Assembly (NCBI GenBank): GCA_003439945.1
Contig: QVRM01006606.1
Location: 1-64,000, forward strand
From: Dermanyssus gallinae
Taxonomy: Eukaryota > Arthropoda > Arachnida > Mesostigmata > Dermanyssidae
Direction of reading: 5' to 3'
DNA: 64,000 nucleotides
Below, in pieces: positions 35,961 through 45,399 of this stretch (position 1 is the stretch's first letter; each line of letters opens with the position of its first letter). The notes under the pieces were generated by a model, which saw nothing but the letters and a program-made list of their open reading frames with translations, was not told where the DNA came from and did no database searches. Made by a program: the position numbers and the translations under genes.

Positions 35961-36427
35961 TTAGTTGCACTTTTCCAAAGGCGGGTGGCTAGATCAAGGT
36001 CTTAGCAATTGTTGAAAGGATCTTATCGGCCAAGGAGATACCTGGTCGACAAATATTTGCAAGAGCGAGAGATATTCAGATCAGATCCATTTCCGGCGAA
36101 CAAAACCAAAGTGCCAATTATTTATACTTACAGTGTCATAGTATCAGGTGTAAGGTAGCCCTTGAAACTTCGAGATGTATTCGACTGGCCTTCTTTGGTT
36201 ACTCGCTTACCACCCAGTTGGCCCCAAATGGGCCCAACAGGGTCTAGTTAAGCAGTGCAGGGCACGTTTCGAAGTGCCACTGCCGAACTACTGCATGAAG
36301 ACATTGCCTAAACAGATTAGCAATGCAAGTCCAGGTTCTGGCTAGTAGCGTATAATCGCTGTGTTTTTCACGATTTTAACGTAATTATTTCGCGATAACA
36401 CATAGGGTTATTGAAATTTATGGTAAT
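35961..36427. other. no recognisable gene
   Basis: May contain further decayed LINE tail. Nothing can be matched. Confidence 0.4.
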
Positions 36428-36510
36428 GGCGGCGTGGTCTAGGGGTCTAGCGAGTTAGTCATGGTTGACGTGGTCCACCGGGGCGTTGCTGGTTTAATCA
36501 CTGTTTTGGG
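36428..36510 (+). mobile_element. possible second tRNA-like SINE or tRNA relic
   Basis: GGCGGCGTGGTCTAGGGG resembles an internal promoter A box (TGGYNNAGYGG form), and CTGGTTTAATCACTG about 55 bp later resembles a decayed B box (GGTTCRANYCC). Its sequence is unlike the SINE at 33.7 kb. There is no clear cloverleaf and no second copy in the window. Confidence 0.35.
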
Positions 36511-37895
36511 ATGTAGAAGCAATGCTCATCTCGGATACATGATGACCGTACCGCTGAGAGTGAGAAGCCCTGCACTCACTAGAACTGTGATAAACCCTAC
36601 ATAATTTAATGCGTCCGGCTTTCGATACATTGAGTATATATTTTATGGCGATTCTAAGTCCGTACTGGATGTCTATAATTAGAAACATTGCAAACAGCAA
36701 ACAATAGATAGTGTAGAATAAAAACAACTTAAAATATTTTTACTTATAAGGGTTATGATGAAGCATGAGAACACGCACATATAATGCAGATGAATGTCAC
36801 AAGAAAACAATTTTGCTTCTATTGGAAACTAAGTATTTGTCAGAAATATTATTAGCAATAATCGGCTGCAGAATAATGCTTTCGTTATTTAGCTTTGAGG
36901 GTTGCTGCTAACTCGTGTACTTAGAATGTAAATTATAAGTGAAATTCGCAGTTTCATACATCATGAGACCACATTGTATAGAAGGCACTGTGTACGCCTC
37001 ATGTGTCGCTATGAAGTACTATTTTTATTGCCGTTTCCTATTCTATAATGCTGTCTACCTTCTAACTGTCTTATAAGACGGCTGGCTTATAAGCCAGTAT
37101 AACAAGGTATAGTAAGGGATGCTGCAGTGATGTTTGTACCTTAAGTGTACCCAGTCCCCTAATACGTGGTGCGTTATCGCTGCTCTTGCTGTTACAAAGC
37201 AATTTCGGGGATGTTCGTGTGCTAGTTCTGTAAAACTGTTTTCCTACTTAAACCAACCCAAGTCACGCCTAACCCTAAACCTGGGCTTTAGAAGACAGAC
37301 ACAGAAAGAAGACAGGGTTGAGAACTCAAAGTCACTGAACGTACGAACGAATTTTAAGTCGTTCGTTGAGGTCATGTGAGAGATTGTTGGTATCGAGATG
37401 TATCGAGCCGAATTCGCGGCCAGAAGAGCCACTGTTGCCACCACATAAGTAGTAGCGGCGCCACGCGATGTCCGTGTGACGGAAAAGAGAGATCGATTTT
37501 CTAATATAGACGCTCCAAAGCCTCACTCGCCCGCTCCACATACTGCGCGGCTGCGAAGAAGCGCAGAGGACGAAGGCGGTGGATAGCAGGGCACGCTATC
37601 GGCGGCACTACCACTACGGCGTGGTAAAGGCTGCCAGAGGGGCAAATAGCCAAAGATCGATATTGATGGGACTCATCAACCATCGATAACGCCATGATGG
37701 CAGTTTAATGACGTAGGCAGATCGGCTCTGTTCGCGCGTACGTGTCCGGCACATCTGCGCGTAAGCATATAATAACAGACCACGTGCTAGCTTCTTCCAG
37801 CTTTTCCAGCTTCGACTTGGCTTTCCAAAAAGTGGCCTGCTCGCAAAACGTTTGCGGGTTAACCGAGGTACTGTTGCAACTCTCTAGGGCAAGAG
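36511..37895. other. no recognisable gene
   Basis: Anonymous DNA. A perfect 16-bp palindrome (CTGGCTTATAAGCCAG) lies at about 37082-37097. Confidence 0.4.
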
Positions 37896-37953
37896 AGATG
37901 ATTTCTCTCTCTCCCCTCTCTCCTTTGATCTCTTCTCTCTCTCTTTCTCTCTG
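37896..37953. repeat. (TC)n-rich microsatellite
   Basis: Imperfect CT dinucleotide run just outside the left end of the mariner element. Confidence 0.85.
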
Positions 37954-37977
37954 TGAATTGCTATATATATACACATA

Positions 37978-39298
37978 CATATGGTGTTCAAAACGTATCG
38001 CGACTTTTGTGTTTTTTCAAAAATTATTCATTTATTCATGAATATCTATTTTGTCCCCTTCAAAGTAATCCCCATGAGATATTATACACTTGTGCCAACG
38101 GTTTTTCCAATCTTCGAAGCACTTCAAAAAAACATTTTTTTTAACCTTGTTCAGCTCCTCCTTCGATGCCGTCTTTATCTCGTCAAGCGTAGCGTAACGT
38201 CGTCCTTTCATGGGCCTCTTCAGTTTAGGGAACAAGAAAAAGTCACAGGGGGCCAGATCTGGGGAATACGGTGGCTGCGGCATCATTAGTGTGTTGTTTT
38301 TGGCCAAAAACTCGCGCACAAGCAACGATGTGTGAGCAGGGGCGTTATCGTGGTGCAAAAGCCAATTTTTGTTCTTCCACAAATCCGGGCGTTTCTGGCG
38401 GATTGCTTCGCGCAAATTGCGCATAACTTGCAGGTAATATTCCTTATTGACCGTTCTACCCTGTGGCAAGAACTCATGATGCACCACGCCCCTGCAATCG
38501 AAGAAAACTGTCAGCAAAACTTTCACATTCGACCGAACTTGGCGCGCTTTTTTCGGTCTTGGTTCGTGCGGCAGCTTCCATTGAGATGATTGAGCTTTGG
38601 TTTCCACGTCATAACCATAAACCCACGATTCGTCACCAGTTATGACCCTCTGGAGCAAATTTGGGTCGTCGCGGACAGAGTCCAACATCTCATTAGCAAT
38701 GTTCATGCGATGCTGTTTTTGGTCGCAATTGAGCAATTTTGGTACGAATTTCGCGGCGACCCGTCTCATGCCCAAATCATTGATAAAAATCGAATGGCAC
38801 GAGCCAATCGATATGTTTAGGTCCTCAGCAACTTCTCTAACGGTGATTCGACGATTGGCCAATACCATTTTCTCCACTTCATTAATTTTTTCGTCTGTTG
38901 TTGAAGTGCTCGGGCGTCCGGCACGCTCTTCGTCGTTCACATCTTCTCGGCCTTCTGAGAACATTTTGTACCACCGATAAACGTTGCTTCGGTCCAAGGT
39001 AGCTTCTCCGTATGCCACAGTCAACATTCGGAATGCATCCGCGCACTTAATTTTGTTTTTCACACAAAATTTGATACAGGTTCTTTGATCCATTTTTTTG
39101 AATAGGTAAAAATCGAAGACGATCCAAAACACGTGCAAGCAAAGCAGCTGTCAACAATTAAGTGAACATTTAAAATGGCCGAGCTTGTCGGCATAAGTGA
39201 GAGACATGAGTACCAACATAACGCCACAAAAAATCGAAATTCGAATATACGTAACCCGCGAAAATTCAAAAGTCGCGATACGTTTTGAACACACCGTG
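37978..39298 (-). mobile_element. mariner-type DNA transposon, complete
   Basis: Element of 1321 bp flanked by TA on both sides (37976-37977 and 39299-39300). The terminal inverted repeats share GTTCAAAACGTATCGCGACT in both ends. The right end begins CACGGTGTGTTC and the left CATATGGTGTTC, so the outermost left repeat has changed at four positions. It contains one intact transposase gene on the minus strand. Size and architecture are those of an autonomous mariner. Confidence 0.95.
38032..39093 (-). CDS. mariner transposase, intact
   Basis: A 353-residue DDD transposase that would cut and paste the element at TA targets. Start: the ATG at 39091-39093 (MDQRTCIKFC) is chosen over an in-frame ATG 15 codons upstream because it gives the usual mariner length. 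Residues 1-110 form the paired helix-turn-helix DNA-binding region (VYRWYKMFSEGRE near 38-50). The catalytic triad is complete: D154 in TGDESW, D249 in HHDNAPAH and D284 in SPDLAPCD, with the mariner-specific 34 residues between the last two. The WVPHEL-type linker reads WKLPHEP (172-178) and YSPDLAP is at 276-282. There are no stops or frameshifts, so it may be active or only recently silenced. Confidence 0.95.
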   Translation of the reverse strand: MDQRTCIKFCVKNKIKCADAFRMLTVAYGEATLDRSNVYRWYKMFSEGREDVNDEERAGRPSTSTTDEKINEVEKMVLANRRITVREVAEDLNISIGSCHSIFINDLGMRRVAAKFVPKLLNCDQKQHRMNIANEMLDSVRDDPNLLQRVITGDESWVYGYDVETKAQSSQWKLPHEPRPKKARQVRSNVKVLLTVFFDCRGVVHHEFLPQGRTVNKEYYLQVMRNLREAIRQKRPDLWKNKNWLLHHDNAPAHTSLLVREFLAKNNTLMMPQPPYSPDLAPCDFFLFPKLKRPMKGRRYATLDEIKTASKEELNKVKKNVFLKCFEDWKNRWHKCIISHGDYFEGDKIDIHE

Positions 39299-39300
39299 TA

Positions 39301-40094
39301 TGTATGTATATAGTATTTAAATGTATAGCTCACTCTATAATTATTTTGTAATAATATTACTTTGTATACATGAATGATAATTTGTCAGTAAAAAAACGTA
39401 TCATTTTTCACTTGAGTTTAAAAAATATTTGCTATTGAAACAAGAATATCTGCATTTATTAGAATGTTAAGCAACGACATATTTTACAAACGATTGCTTC
39501 GAAGTGGATGTGTCGCATTGAGCACGAAAACGTGACTCGTAGTGCAAGAGCCGATGATCATACTTGTTACCTCGTCCCGTCGACATTTAAAATTTGATGA
39601 TCAACGACAATAAAAGAAACCTTTTGTAAATAGATAGCGGCGCCTGGTGCTGGCAGCCGCAGTATTAACAAACCTCTATGGGATAGCAGCGAAAAAAATC
39701 CTCCGACGAAAATACTATTTGAAACTGGAGTAAGACTTGATGCATAAGCTAGCGAAATGCTCAGCCTGGTTAAATTGTGCAATATCCCGGTGGAGAAGGT
39801 ACTTAGAATAAAAACACGCTCTAACAGAAACTTATCATTTTGCATATTGGTCCCTGAAGGTCGATTCGGGAAGATCGCAGATCCAACGAAATAGCATGAG
39901 ATGAAACAGGCTATCAGTGATACTGGGACTAACCGAAACCTCACAAAACCTTGGAGAGGGCCAATGACCGATGACTGAAAAATTATGACCGGAATTACTC
40001 ACACAAAGAGGAAAAGAGACACAGAAACAATAAACTTGCAAAGCTAAACTGTTCACACATAACACATAGTCGTCCAAACGTGGTCAACTGACAG
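39301..40094. other. no recognisable gene
   Basis: A 125-codon minus-strand frame (39567-39944) has no motif I recognise. Confidence 0.4.
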
Positions 40095-40260
40095 TATTGC
40101 CACAACTCATTTGCCCAAACGAAAGGTCGTAACTGTTTTTAGAAGAGACCGTGAACGAAGAGGGAGTGGTGTTCTTATCTTTGTGCGAACAAATTGCGTA
40201 CAGGTCGAGAAACCAAGAAGAACACCCGAGTACATCTACGTTGACAATAGGACTATAAAC
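40095..40260 (+). pseudogene. LINE endonuclease fragment, CR1-type
   Basis: VTVFRRDRERRGSGVLIFVR followed by RTPEYIYVDN resembles the central block of a CR1/jockey endonuclease (Y-x-V-F-R-x-D-R...G-G-G-V-L-I). Only this block is preserved. Confidence 0.5.
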
Positions 40261-41657
40261 AGGCTGGTTGTGGCTGGTTGAAGATGCACCCTGTTTGCGT
40301 AAATAATTGAGAAAACAATTTCATTTTGGGAGGACGAACCTTTAATAAACAGACTATTGCAAAGGAATGCGGCGCACCGAAGCAAAATGCCGGAAGGATA
40401 AAGAGATAAATGATTACGGCGATAGTATTATACATAAAGTGTGTATTATACGTAACTTACGTGAACTAAACAGAACTAAAATGATTATTGCAGATAATGC
40501 TCGCTAGTGTGCAACTGAATTCTAATAGTATTCTGTGTCAAAAACATAAATGTATATCTGAGGCTATACGAATGACATGTAGTTTCACTGGTAATCTTTT
40601 GTTAGACTAGTTGTCAGGTGTGCCATCCTGGAAAAAATATACAGAAGTGATTTCCACGCAGGGTAAGTAAAATACCGGACGAAAGCGGCTGATATACAAC
40701 AACTGGATTGAATGATTCAAAATAGATTGCTTACAGCCTTAGTCTTGCGGACGGCCTTGTCGTTGGCAAAGAGACACAGAAAGGAACCGTACTTTAGCTC
40801 GACAGTCGTCAGCCTTCAGAACATATTAAAATGTGTATATATGGCTAATTTTGCGTAGCTCTAATAATAACAAAAACGACCTGAAGGGACAATGGCGCTA
40901 CGGCCTGGGACTGTGACGCTATAAATAGTTGCGGACTAGATGTGGACTAGAATTGCAGCTAAAACCTTCTCGTTATCGATTACCACACATGTACGCTAGT
41001 GGTTTTAATGCTCAATATTATCACCAATTTAGCCTTGTCGAGTGATTCCTCCATTTAGCACTACCCTTTTAAAGGTGCTCCAGAAGACAATCGCGGCCTA
41101 ATGTCTACTTCAACATAATCTAGAGTTTAATATATACCCTTATTCTGCTGCGAACCGGCAGCAGACATCATTGTATCGGCCTGTAAAGCACACGGTTATT
41201 TACTTAGAGGTTGCCACTCTCCAGGTCGTGGAGTATATAACGCAGAATTATTTGATTATTCTGTGTGCTATGATATCGCGGCCATTGTGCTTATACATAA
41301 CATTGATATATTGCATGAACAGGTTAAATGGTCCCCAGTGAGTAGGCATGTCACCTCCAATTGCGGAAACACCCAGAGGTGTCTGGTTCCGTAGCGTAGC
41401 TAGATTAATAACTTGCAAAACACAGGCTCAGATTTTGCTGTACATTGCACCAGCACCCACATTGTAGAATAAAATCCCCGTTAACAACTGGCATGCGGTT
41501 TACGTCAGTGGCATGGTCGGGGTCAATGAAAAAGGTTGACCGAGTAATATAACAGTTAGATTGTTATAAACGTTTGCATTTTACACTATTCTAAGTGAAT
41601 GCGTACGACGCATCATGTTAGGTAGACATTGGCGCCAGCTAAACAGCCCATCACTCC
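40261..41657. other. no recognisable gene
   Basis: Anonymous sequence. A short possible microexon near 40617-40665 before GTAAGT is too weak to call. Confidence 0.4.
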
Positions 41658-41669
41658 CAGGAAAGTTCC
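41658..41669. repeat. target-site duplication of the minus-strand LINE, 3' side
   Basis: CAGGAAAGTTCC, identical to 44981-44992. Confidence 0.92.
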
Positions 41670-41756
41670 ATCATCATCATCATTTCTCATTTATTGACCA
41701 AAAAGGTATATTACATGTCATATGATTTAAAAACAATGGTTAAAAACAATGGTTAA

Positions 41757-44735
41757 TTAGTTACTTTCCCTTGCCAACCGTCGTAGGCTATCCAAGCTCT
41801 GGCACCCCTCGAAATGATATCGGGGGCAATGCTGAAGGCAATGTCTACATATACAGGTTGCTTGCGGCTCGTGAAAGTCTCTTTGCGAACAAAGCTGGTG
41901 ATGGAAGCCATGCACAGCGTATCGAGTGATGACATGTCGGAGGTTCTGCAGGGGTTCCTTCCAAGCAGAGGATGTCATGGCTCGAGTTCGGTAGAAATCC
42001 GTGGGGATTTCGCGCATCTTCTCTGCGAAGGTAGTCCTGAACGATTGAAGAGCAGGTGTGGGCCGGAGCTGGAAGCGTGGCACGAGGTCCTCTAGGTATG
42101 GTCCTGTCCCGGCCAACGCATACACCAGTCGGTTCTGGGCGTTCCGCGGTAAGCCCAAGACCCTCTTCAAGAACGTTGCTTTGACCTTGTCCAGTTGGTC
42201 CAGCTGATGTGCCGACAGGTGCTCCCAGATGACATCGATTCCATAGGAGGCAACCGAAGATACCTTGAGGTGGAAGAGTTGAAGGGCGGTCGACAGTAAG
42301 AGCTTCTGTGGCTCGCCGATCGTCGCCATGGCTACGACGCTCTTTGACACGCGCTCGGTGATATGCTTGCTAAAGCACACACCCCTGCTGGAGAAGATCA
42401 CCCCCAGGTAGCAGAAGTTGCTCACATACTCAATGGGCGAGTTGCGTAGTCGAAGACGATCGTGAGAGGCGAGGGCGCCTCCTGCCCTGAACTTGACAGC
42501 CTTGGTCTTCGACGCGTTCACACACATGCCGTTGTTGTCGCAGTACTTCTCCAGCACCTTGATGGAAGCCTGGAGGTCCCGCCTGATGCGACTAAACATG
42601 ACGATGTCGTCCGCATATAGAAGAATGCCCACCATGGGATACAGCTCCTTGACAAGGGCGGGCAGGTCGCTTAGGAGAACAGCAAAGAGCAGGGGACTCA
42701 GGTTGTCCCCCTGGGGGTACCCCGTGGTCTGGAGGAATGGCGGATGCTCACAGACTCCATCATCCAGAGCGATAGAGTTGGGTTGGAGAATCGATGCCAG
42801 GAGGGAGAGCAGTGGTCGGCCGATGCCGAAGCGGGCGAGTTTCTCCAACACGGTGTCCCTAGGTGCCACGTCAAACGCGGACTTTAGGTCCACGAAGACG
42901 GCGTGCAGTGGCCGCCGCTTTTTCTGCAACGATGAAGTTATCTCATCTAGAAGTTCGCCGCATGCTGTGGATGTTGACTTGTGCCGTCTGAAGCCGTGTT
43001 GTTCTTGTGGGAGCGCCCCTCTGACTTCCAGGTACGAGGACAGTCGCCTGTACAGCAAAGACGACAACAGCTTGTACACACAGCTTTTCTTTGCTATCCC
43101 TCTCCATGATGACTCAAGGAGAAGGTCGCCTTTACCCTTGGGGATCACCTTCAAAATGCACTCCCTCCATGTTTCAGGAATGCGTCCTTGGGATAGGCAT
43201 TTGTTGACGAGAGTTGTCCAGAGGGGGACCAGCGAGGTGGCCACCTTTAGGTGCTCGTTTCTCACGCGGTCAGCGCCAAACGCCTTGTTGTTCTTGAGAT
43301 GCTGAATGGAGCTGGAGACCTCGTCCTCAGAGAACGATGACTCAATAGACCGCGCAAACTCTTGTTCCCAGGCGGTTGCGGGAAGAGTTGTAGCGGGGAT
43401 GGAGACCGGGATGGTGGAAGCACTCGTGAACATACGCTCGAAGTAGGATCGAAGTTTCACGGGCGCGATGGGACAGCTCGTGAACTTGAACGGCCCCTTC
43501 AGGTAGGAATACGGAGTCTCCTGTGCCTGTAGGACCAGTCGTTGCTCCTGTAGTTCGGCGAAGGCCACCTTCTTTATCTGCAGCAGGAGACGGTAGTCTC
43601 GCCGAAACGCGCTGTAGGCGTTCTTCATCACGTTGCATGCTCTAGACGCCATCAGAAGCTGCATTAGGTAATGCCTTGCTTGATAGCAGTCTCTGTCAAA
43701 CCAGGGCGGTGATTTGCGCGAACAGACTCCATGGGGAAGAGCTGCATCGATTATGAGGCTGGTAAGAATGGCGGAGAGAGCGTCCACATCGAGGTCCACT
43801 AGAACTGCAGGATCGAACCGCAAAAGTTTTTCCCGGAGTAGCCCGATGTTGATGGCCTTATACACGCCCTGTCTCCTGGCGCCCAGAGCGTCGGGATTGA
43901 CAGCCAGAGCGACTGCGACGGGAATGTGTTTCCTGAGTCCCATCATAGCCGAGCCCGTTGGCCAACCTCTGAAGACGATATCAGAGCTGGCACCCCTGAA
44001 TGCGAAGATATCAATGGTGGAGCTGCCTGGTCGCCGTGGGTTATCTTGGGGGCCTCGGGAGTCGGAGTAGTAGGTGGGAAGGGACCGGTCTGAGCAAATC
44101 CAGAGCCCATACTCTTGGAGAGCCGCCAACACTGCCTCCGTACGAGAAGAGAGTAAAGGCTCGTCAAGCCTGCAGTTGAGGTCGCCGGCGAGGAGCACCG
44201 GGCGGTCGTCGGGGACGCAGGCTAACCCTCGGCTGATCTTGTCCAGCAGATCCAGCGTGGTGTCGCCGCCACCACTGCTGTACATTCCCACGAAGGCGAA
44301 GTCGGGAGTGGAAAGTACCAAAGTATTGTCTTTTGCTAGTAGAATTTCTGACTTACTAAGTCTGGGGCCGATCAGGAGTGAAACTCCTCCTATTGGCCGA
44401 CCACGGGAGGGCTTCGCTGCGAGACAGTGATGAGTATAGAAACCTTCAACATCAAAACGTTTCGTGGCGAAAGTTTCGGTAAGAAGGACCAAGTCGAACG
44501 CAGCCAGATCAGCTGCGGGAATGCAGCTCATCACTGAAGCGAAACCCTCGCAATTCCACTGACAACAGTTTAGTGGGGGCGACGGGGGCCGCTCCCGAAG
44601 CGACGTCCCGTTCTCCCTTTGACATTGAAGCCCTGTTTCTGGCGCCTGCCGAGGCTCTGGTCTCCCGCGGGTTGGCGTTGGTGCTGCGCCTTGATCTCCT
44701 GGAACTCTTTCAACGCCTGGGCCATGAAGTGACAC
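41757..44735 (-). CDS. LINE ORF2: endonuclease-reverse transcriptase
   Basis: 992 codons without a break. Endonuclease (about 56-280): N61 in CCQWNCEGF, E87 in LLTET, GGVSLLIG, D185/N187 in AGDLNC and D242 in STIDIF. The final Ser-Asp-His motif reads R-K-H (H270), so the catalytic Asp is absent. RT (about 470-800): IPKGKGD, QHGFRRHKST, FVDLKSAFD (613-621), YPQGDNLSPLLF (672-683) and YADD (706-709), all intact. The C-terminus carries CRHC...H-x3-C (C-x2-C-x7-H-x3-C). It would nick target DNA and reverse-transcribe its own RNA. The ATG at 44735 overlaps ORF1 by 166 bp, and the first 55 residues have no domain, so translation may start later or by frameshift from ORF1. Confidence 0.93.
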   Translation of the reverse strand: MSLHGPGVERVPGDQGAAPTPTRGRPEPRQAPETGLQCQRENGTSLRERPPSPPLNCCQWNCEGFASVMSCIPAADLAAFDLVLLTETFATKRFDVEGFYTHHCLAAKPSRGRPIGGVSLLIGPRLSKSEILLAKDNTLVLSTPDFAFVGMYSSGGGDTTLDLLDKISRGLACVPDDRPVLLAGDLNCRLDEPLLSSRTEAVLAALQEYGLWICSDRSLPTYYSDSRGPQDNPRRPGSSTIDIFAFRGASSDIVFRGWPTGSAMMGLRKHIPVAVALAVNPDALGARRQGVYKAINIGLLREKLLRFDPAVLVDLDVDALSAILTSLIIDAALPHGVCSRKSPPWFDRDCYQARHYLMQLLMASRACNVMKNAYSAFRRDYRLLLQIKKVAFAELQEQRLVLQAQETPYSYLKGPFKFTSCPIAPVKLRSYFERMFTSASTIPVSIPATTLPATAWEQEFARSIESSFSEDEVSSSIQHLKNNKAFGADRVRNEHLKVATSLVPLWTTLVNKCLSQGRIPETWRECILKVIPKGKGDLLLESSWRGIAKKSCVYKLLSSLLYRRLSSYLEVRGALPQEQHGFRRHKSTSTACGELLDEITSSLQKKRRPLHAVFVDLKSAFDVAPRDTVLEKLARFGIGRPLLSLLASILQPNSIALDDGVCEHPPFLQTTGYPQGDNLSPLLFAVLLSDLPALVKELYPMVGILLYADDIVMFSRIRRDLQASIKVLEKYCDNNGMCVNASKTKAVKFRAGGALASHDRLRLRNSPIEYVSNFCYLGVIFSSRGVCFSKHITERVSKSVVAMATIGEPQKLLLSTALQLFHLKVSSVASYGIDVIWEHLSAHQLDQLDKVKATFLKRVLGLPRNAQNRLVYALAGTGPYLEDLVPRFQLRPTPALQSFRTTFAEKMREIPTDFYRTRAMTSSAWKEPLQNLRHVITRYAVHGFHHQLCSQRDFHEPQATCICRHCLQHCPRYHFEGCQSLDSLRRLARESN

Positions 44736-44947
44736 AGTCGCGGAAGTTCCGGAGGGACTTGGGAGGCCGTGTCCATATTGCCGGGCTTCTCTCCCTTCTT
44801 GTCCTTCTTCGGTGCGCCCTTCACAGCCTGTGGTGGCGTCTTCTTGGGAAGGCGTTCCCCCAAAAAAGTGGCCATGTTGCGAGCTGCCACGTTTGCCACG
44901 GTGGCAGCCAGCTCGTCGTCGTACACCATCGCCGCTCTGATCAGCAT
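44570..44947 (-). CDS. LINE ORF1 C-terminal part
   Basis: 125 codons from an internal ATG. The same frame is open upstream to the 5' truncation point (44980), so this ATG is probably not the original start. It begins MLIRAAMVYDDELAATVANV and goes on to a Lys-rich and then an Arg/Gly-rich basic tail, suited to RNA binding. No zinc knuckle is visible. It ends at TAA (44570-44572) inside the overlap with ORF2, which lies in the -1 frame relative to it. Confidence 0.7.
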   Translation of the reverse strand: MLIRAAMVYDDELAATVANVAARNMATFLGERLPKKTPPQAVKGAPKKDKKGEKPGNMDTASQVPPELPRLCHFMAQALKEFQEIKAQHQRQPAGDQSLGRRQKQGFNVKGRTGRRFGSGPRRPH

Positions 44948-44980
44948 GGGTTGCTGGATCCTGGTCAGCGGCTGGAAGGT

Positions 44981-44992
44981 CAGGAAAGTTCC
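44981..44992. repeat. target-site duplication of the minus-strand LINE, 5' side
   Basis: CAGGAAAGTTCC, identical to 41658-41669. Confidence 0.92.
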
Positions 44993-45369
44993 GAGGTAGC
45001 TTAAGGCAGTTCAGATAAGGACATGAGACTAAACTTTAGAGTAGAATTAGTGACACATGTAAACACAAGGCCAGAGCTTCAAAGTTTCTCGCAAACTAGC
45101 CTGCTTAGAAACTACCGAGCAGGAGGCGCTATGTGACTAGGTTGGGAACGTATAACAACTAGCACTTCGAGAACTACAGCAGAAGCGTCTGAGAGGTTAT
45201 TAAATGACCTAATGTATTATACAAAAAATAAACTTTATTAATAAAAGCGTTCGTCAGGAGTTCCTCTGTCGAATTACGCATGAAATAAAATGATCTGTTT
45301 TTCCATATTGTGTAAATCTAAAGTTCCATCGTGTAGTTCTGGCCCTTACAGTTTATTTTTCTACAACCA
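44993..45369. other. no recognisable gene
   Basis: AT-rich flank without motifs. Confidence 0.45.
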
Positions 45370-45399
45370 AATAGCCACAGCAACGACAATAACAGCAGA

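Larger units (their letters stand above)
41670..44980 (-). mobile_element. young, nearly intact LINE, 5'-truncated
   Basis: 3311 bp bounded by a perfect 12-bp duplication (CAGGAAAGTTCC). On the minus strand it has the ORF1 C-terminal part, an uninterrupted ORF2, a short 3' UTR with AATAAA (41690-41695) and a terminal (ATG)n tail at about 41670-41682. The 5' end lies inside the ORF1 frame, so the copy is truncated. Exact duplication and open frames indicate recent insertion. Clade: an EN-RT element with a C-terminal CCHC. I do not assign it to a named clade. Confidence 0.95.

Noticed and set aside
38032..39138. Longer transposase start at 39138
   Set aside because: The extra 15 residues are hydrophobic and unlike the family, and the ATG at 39093 gives the usual 353 residues.
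42493..43305. 270-codon forward frame opposite the young LINE
   Set aside because: It lies antisense within the RT coding region and has no domain.
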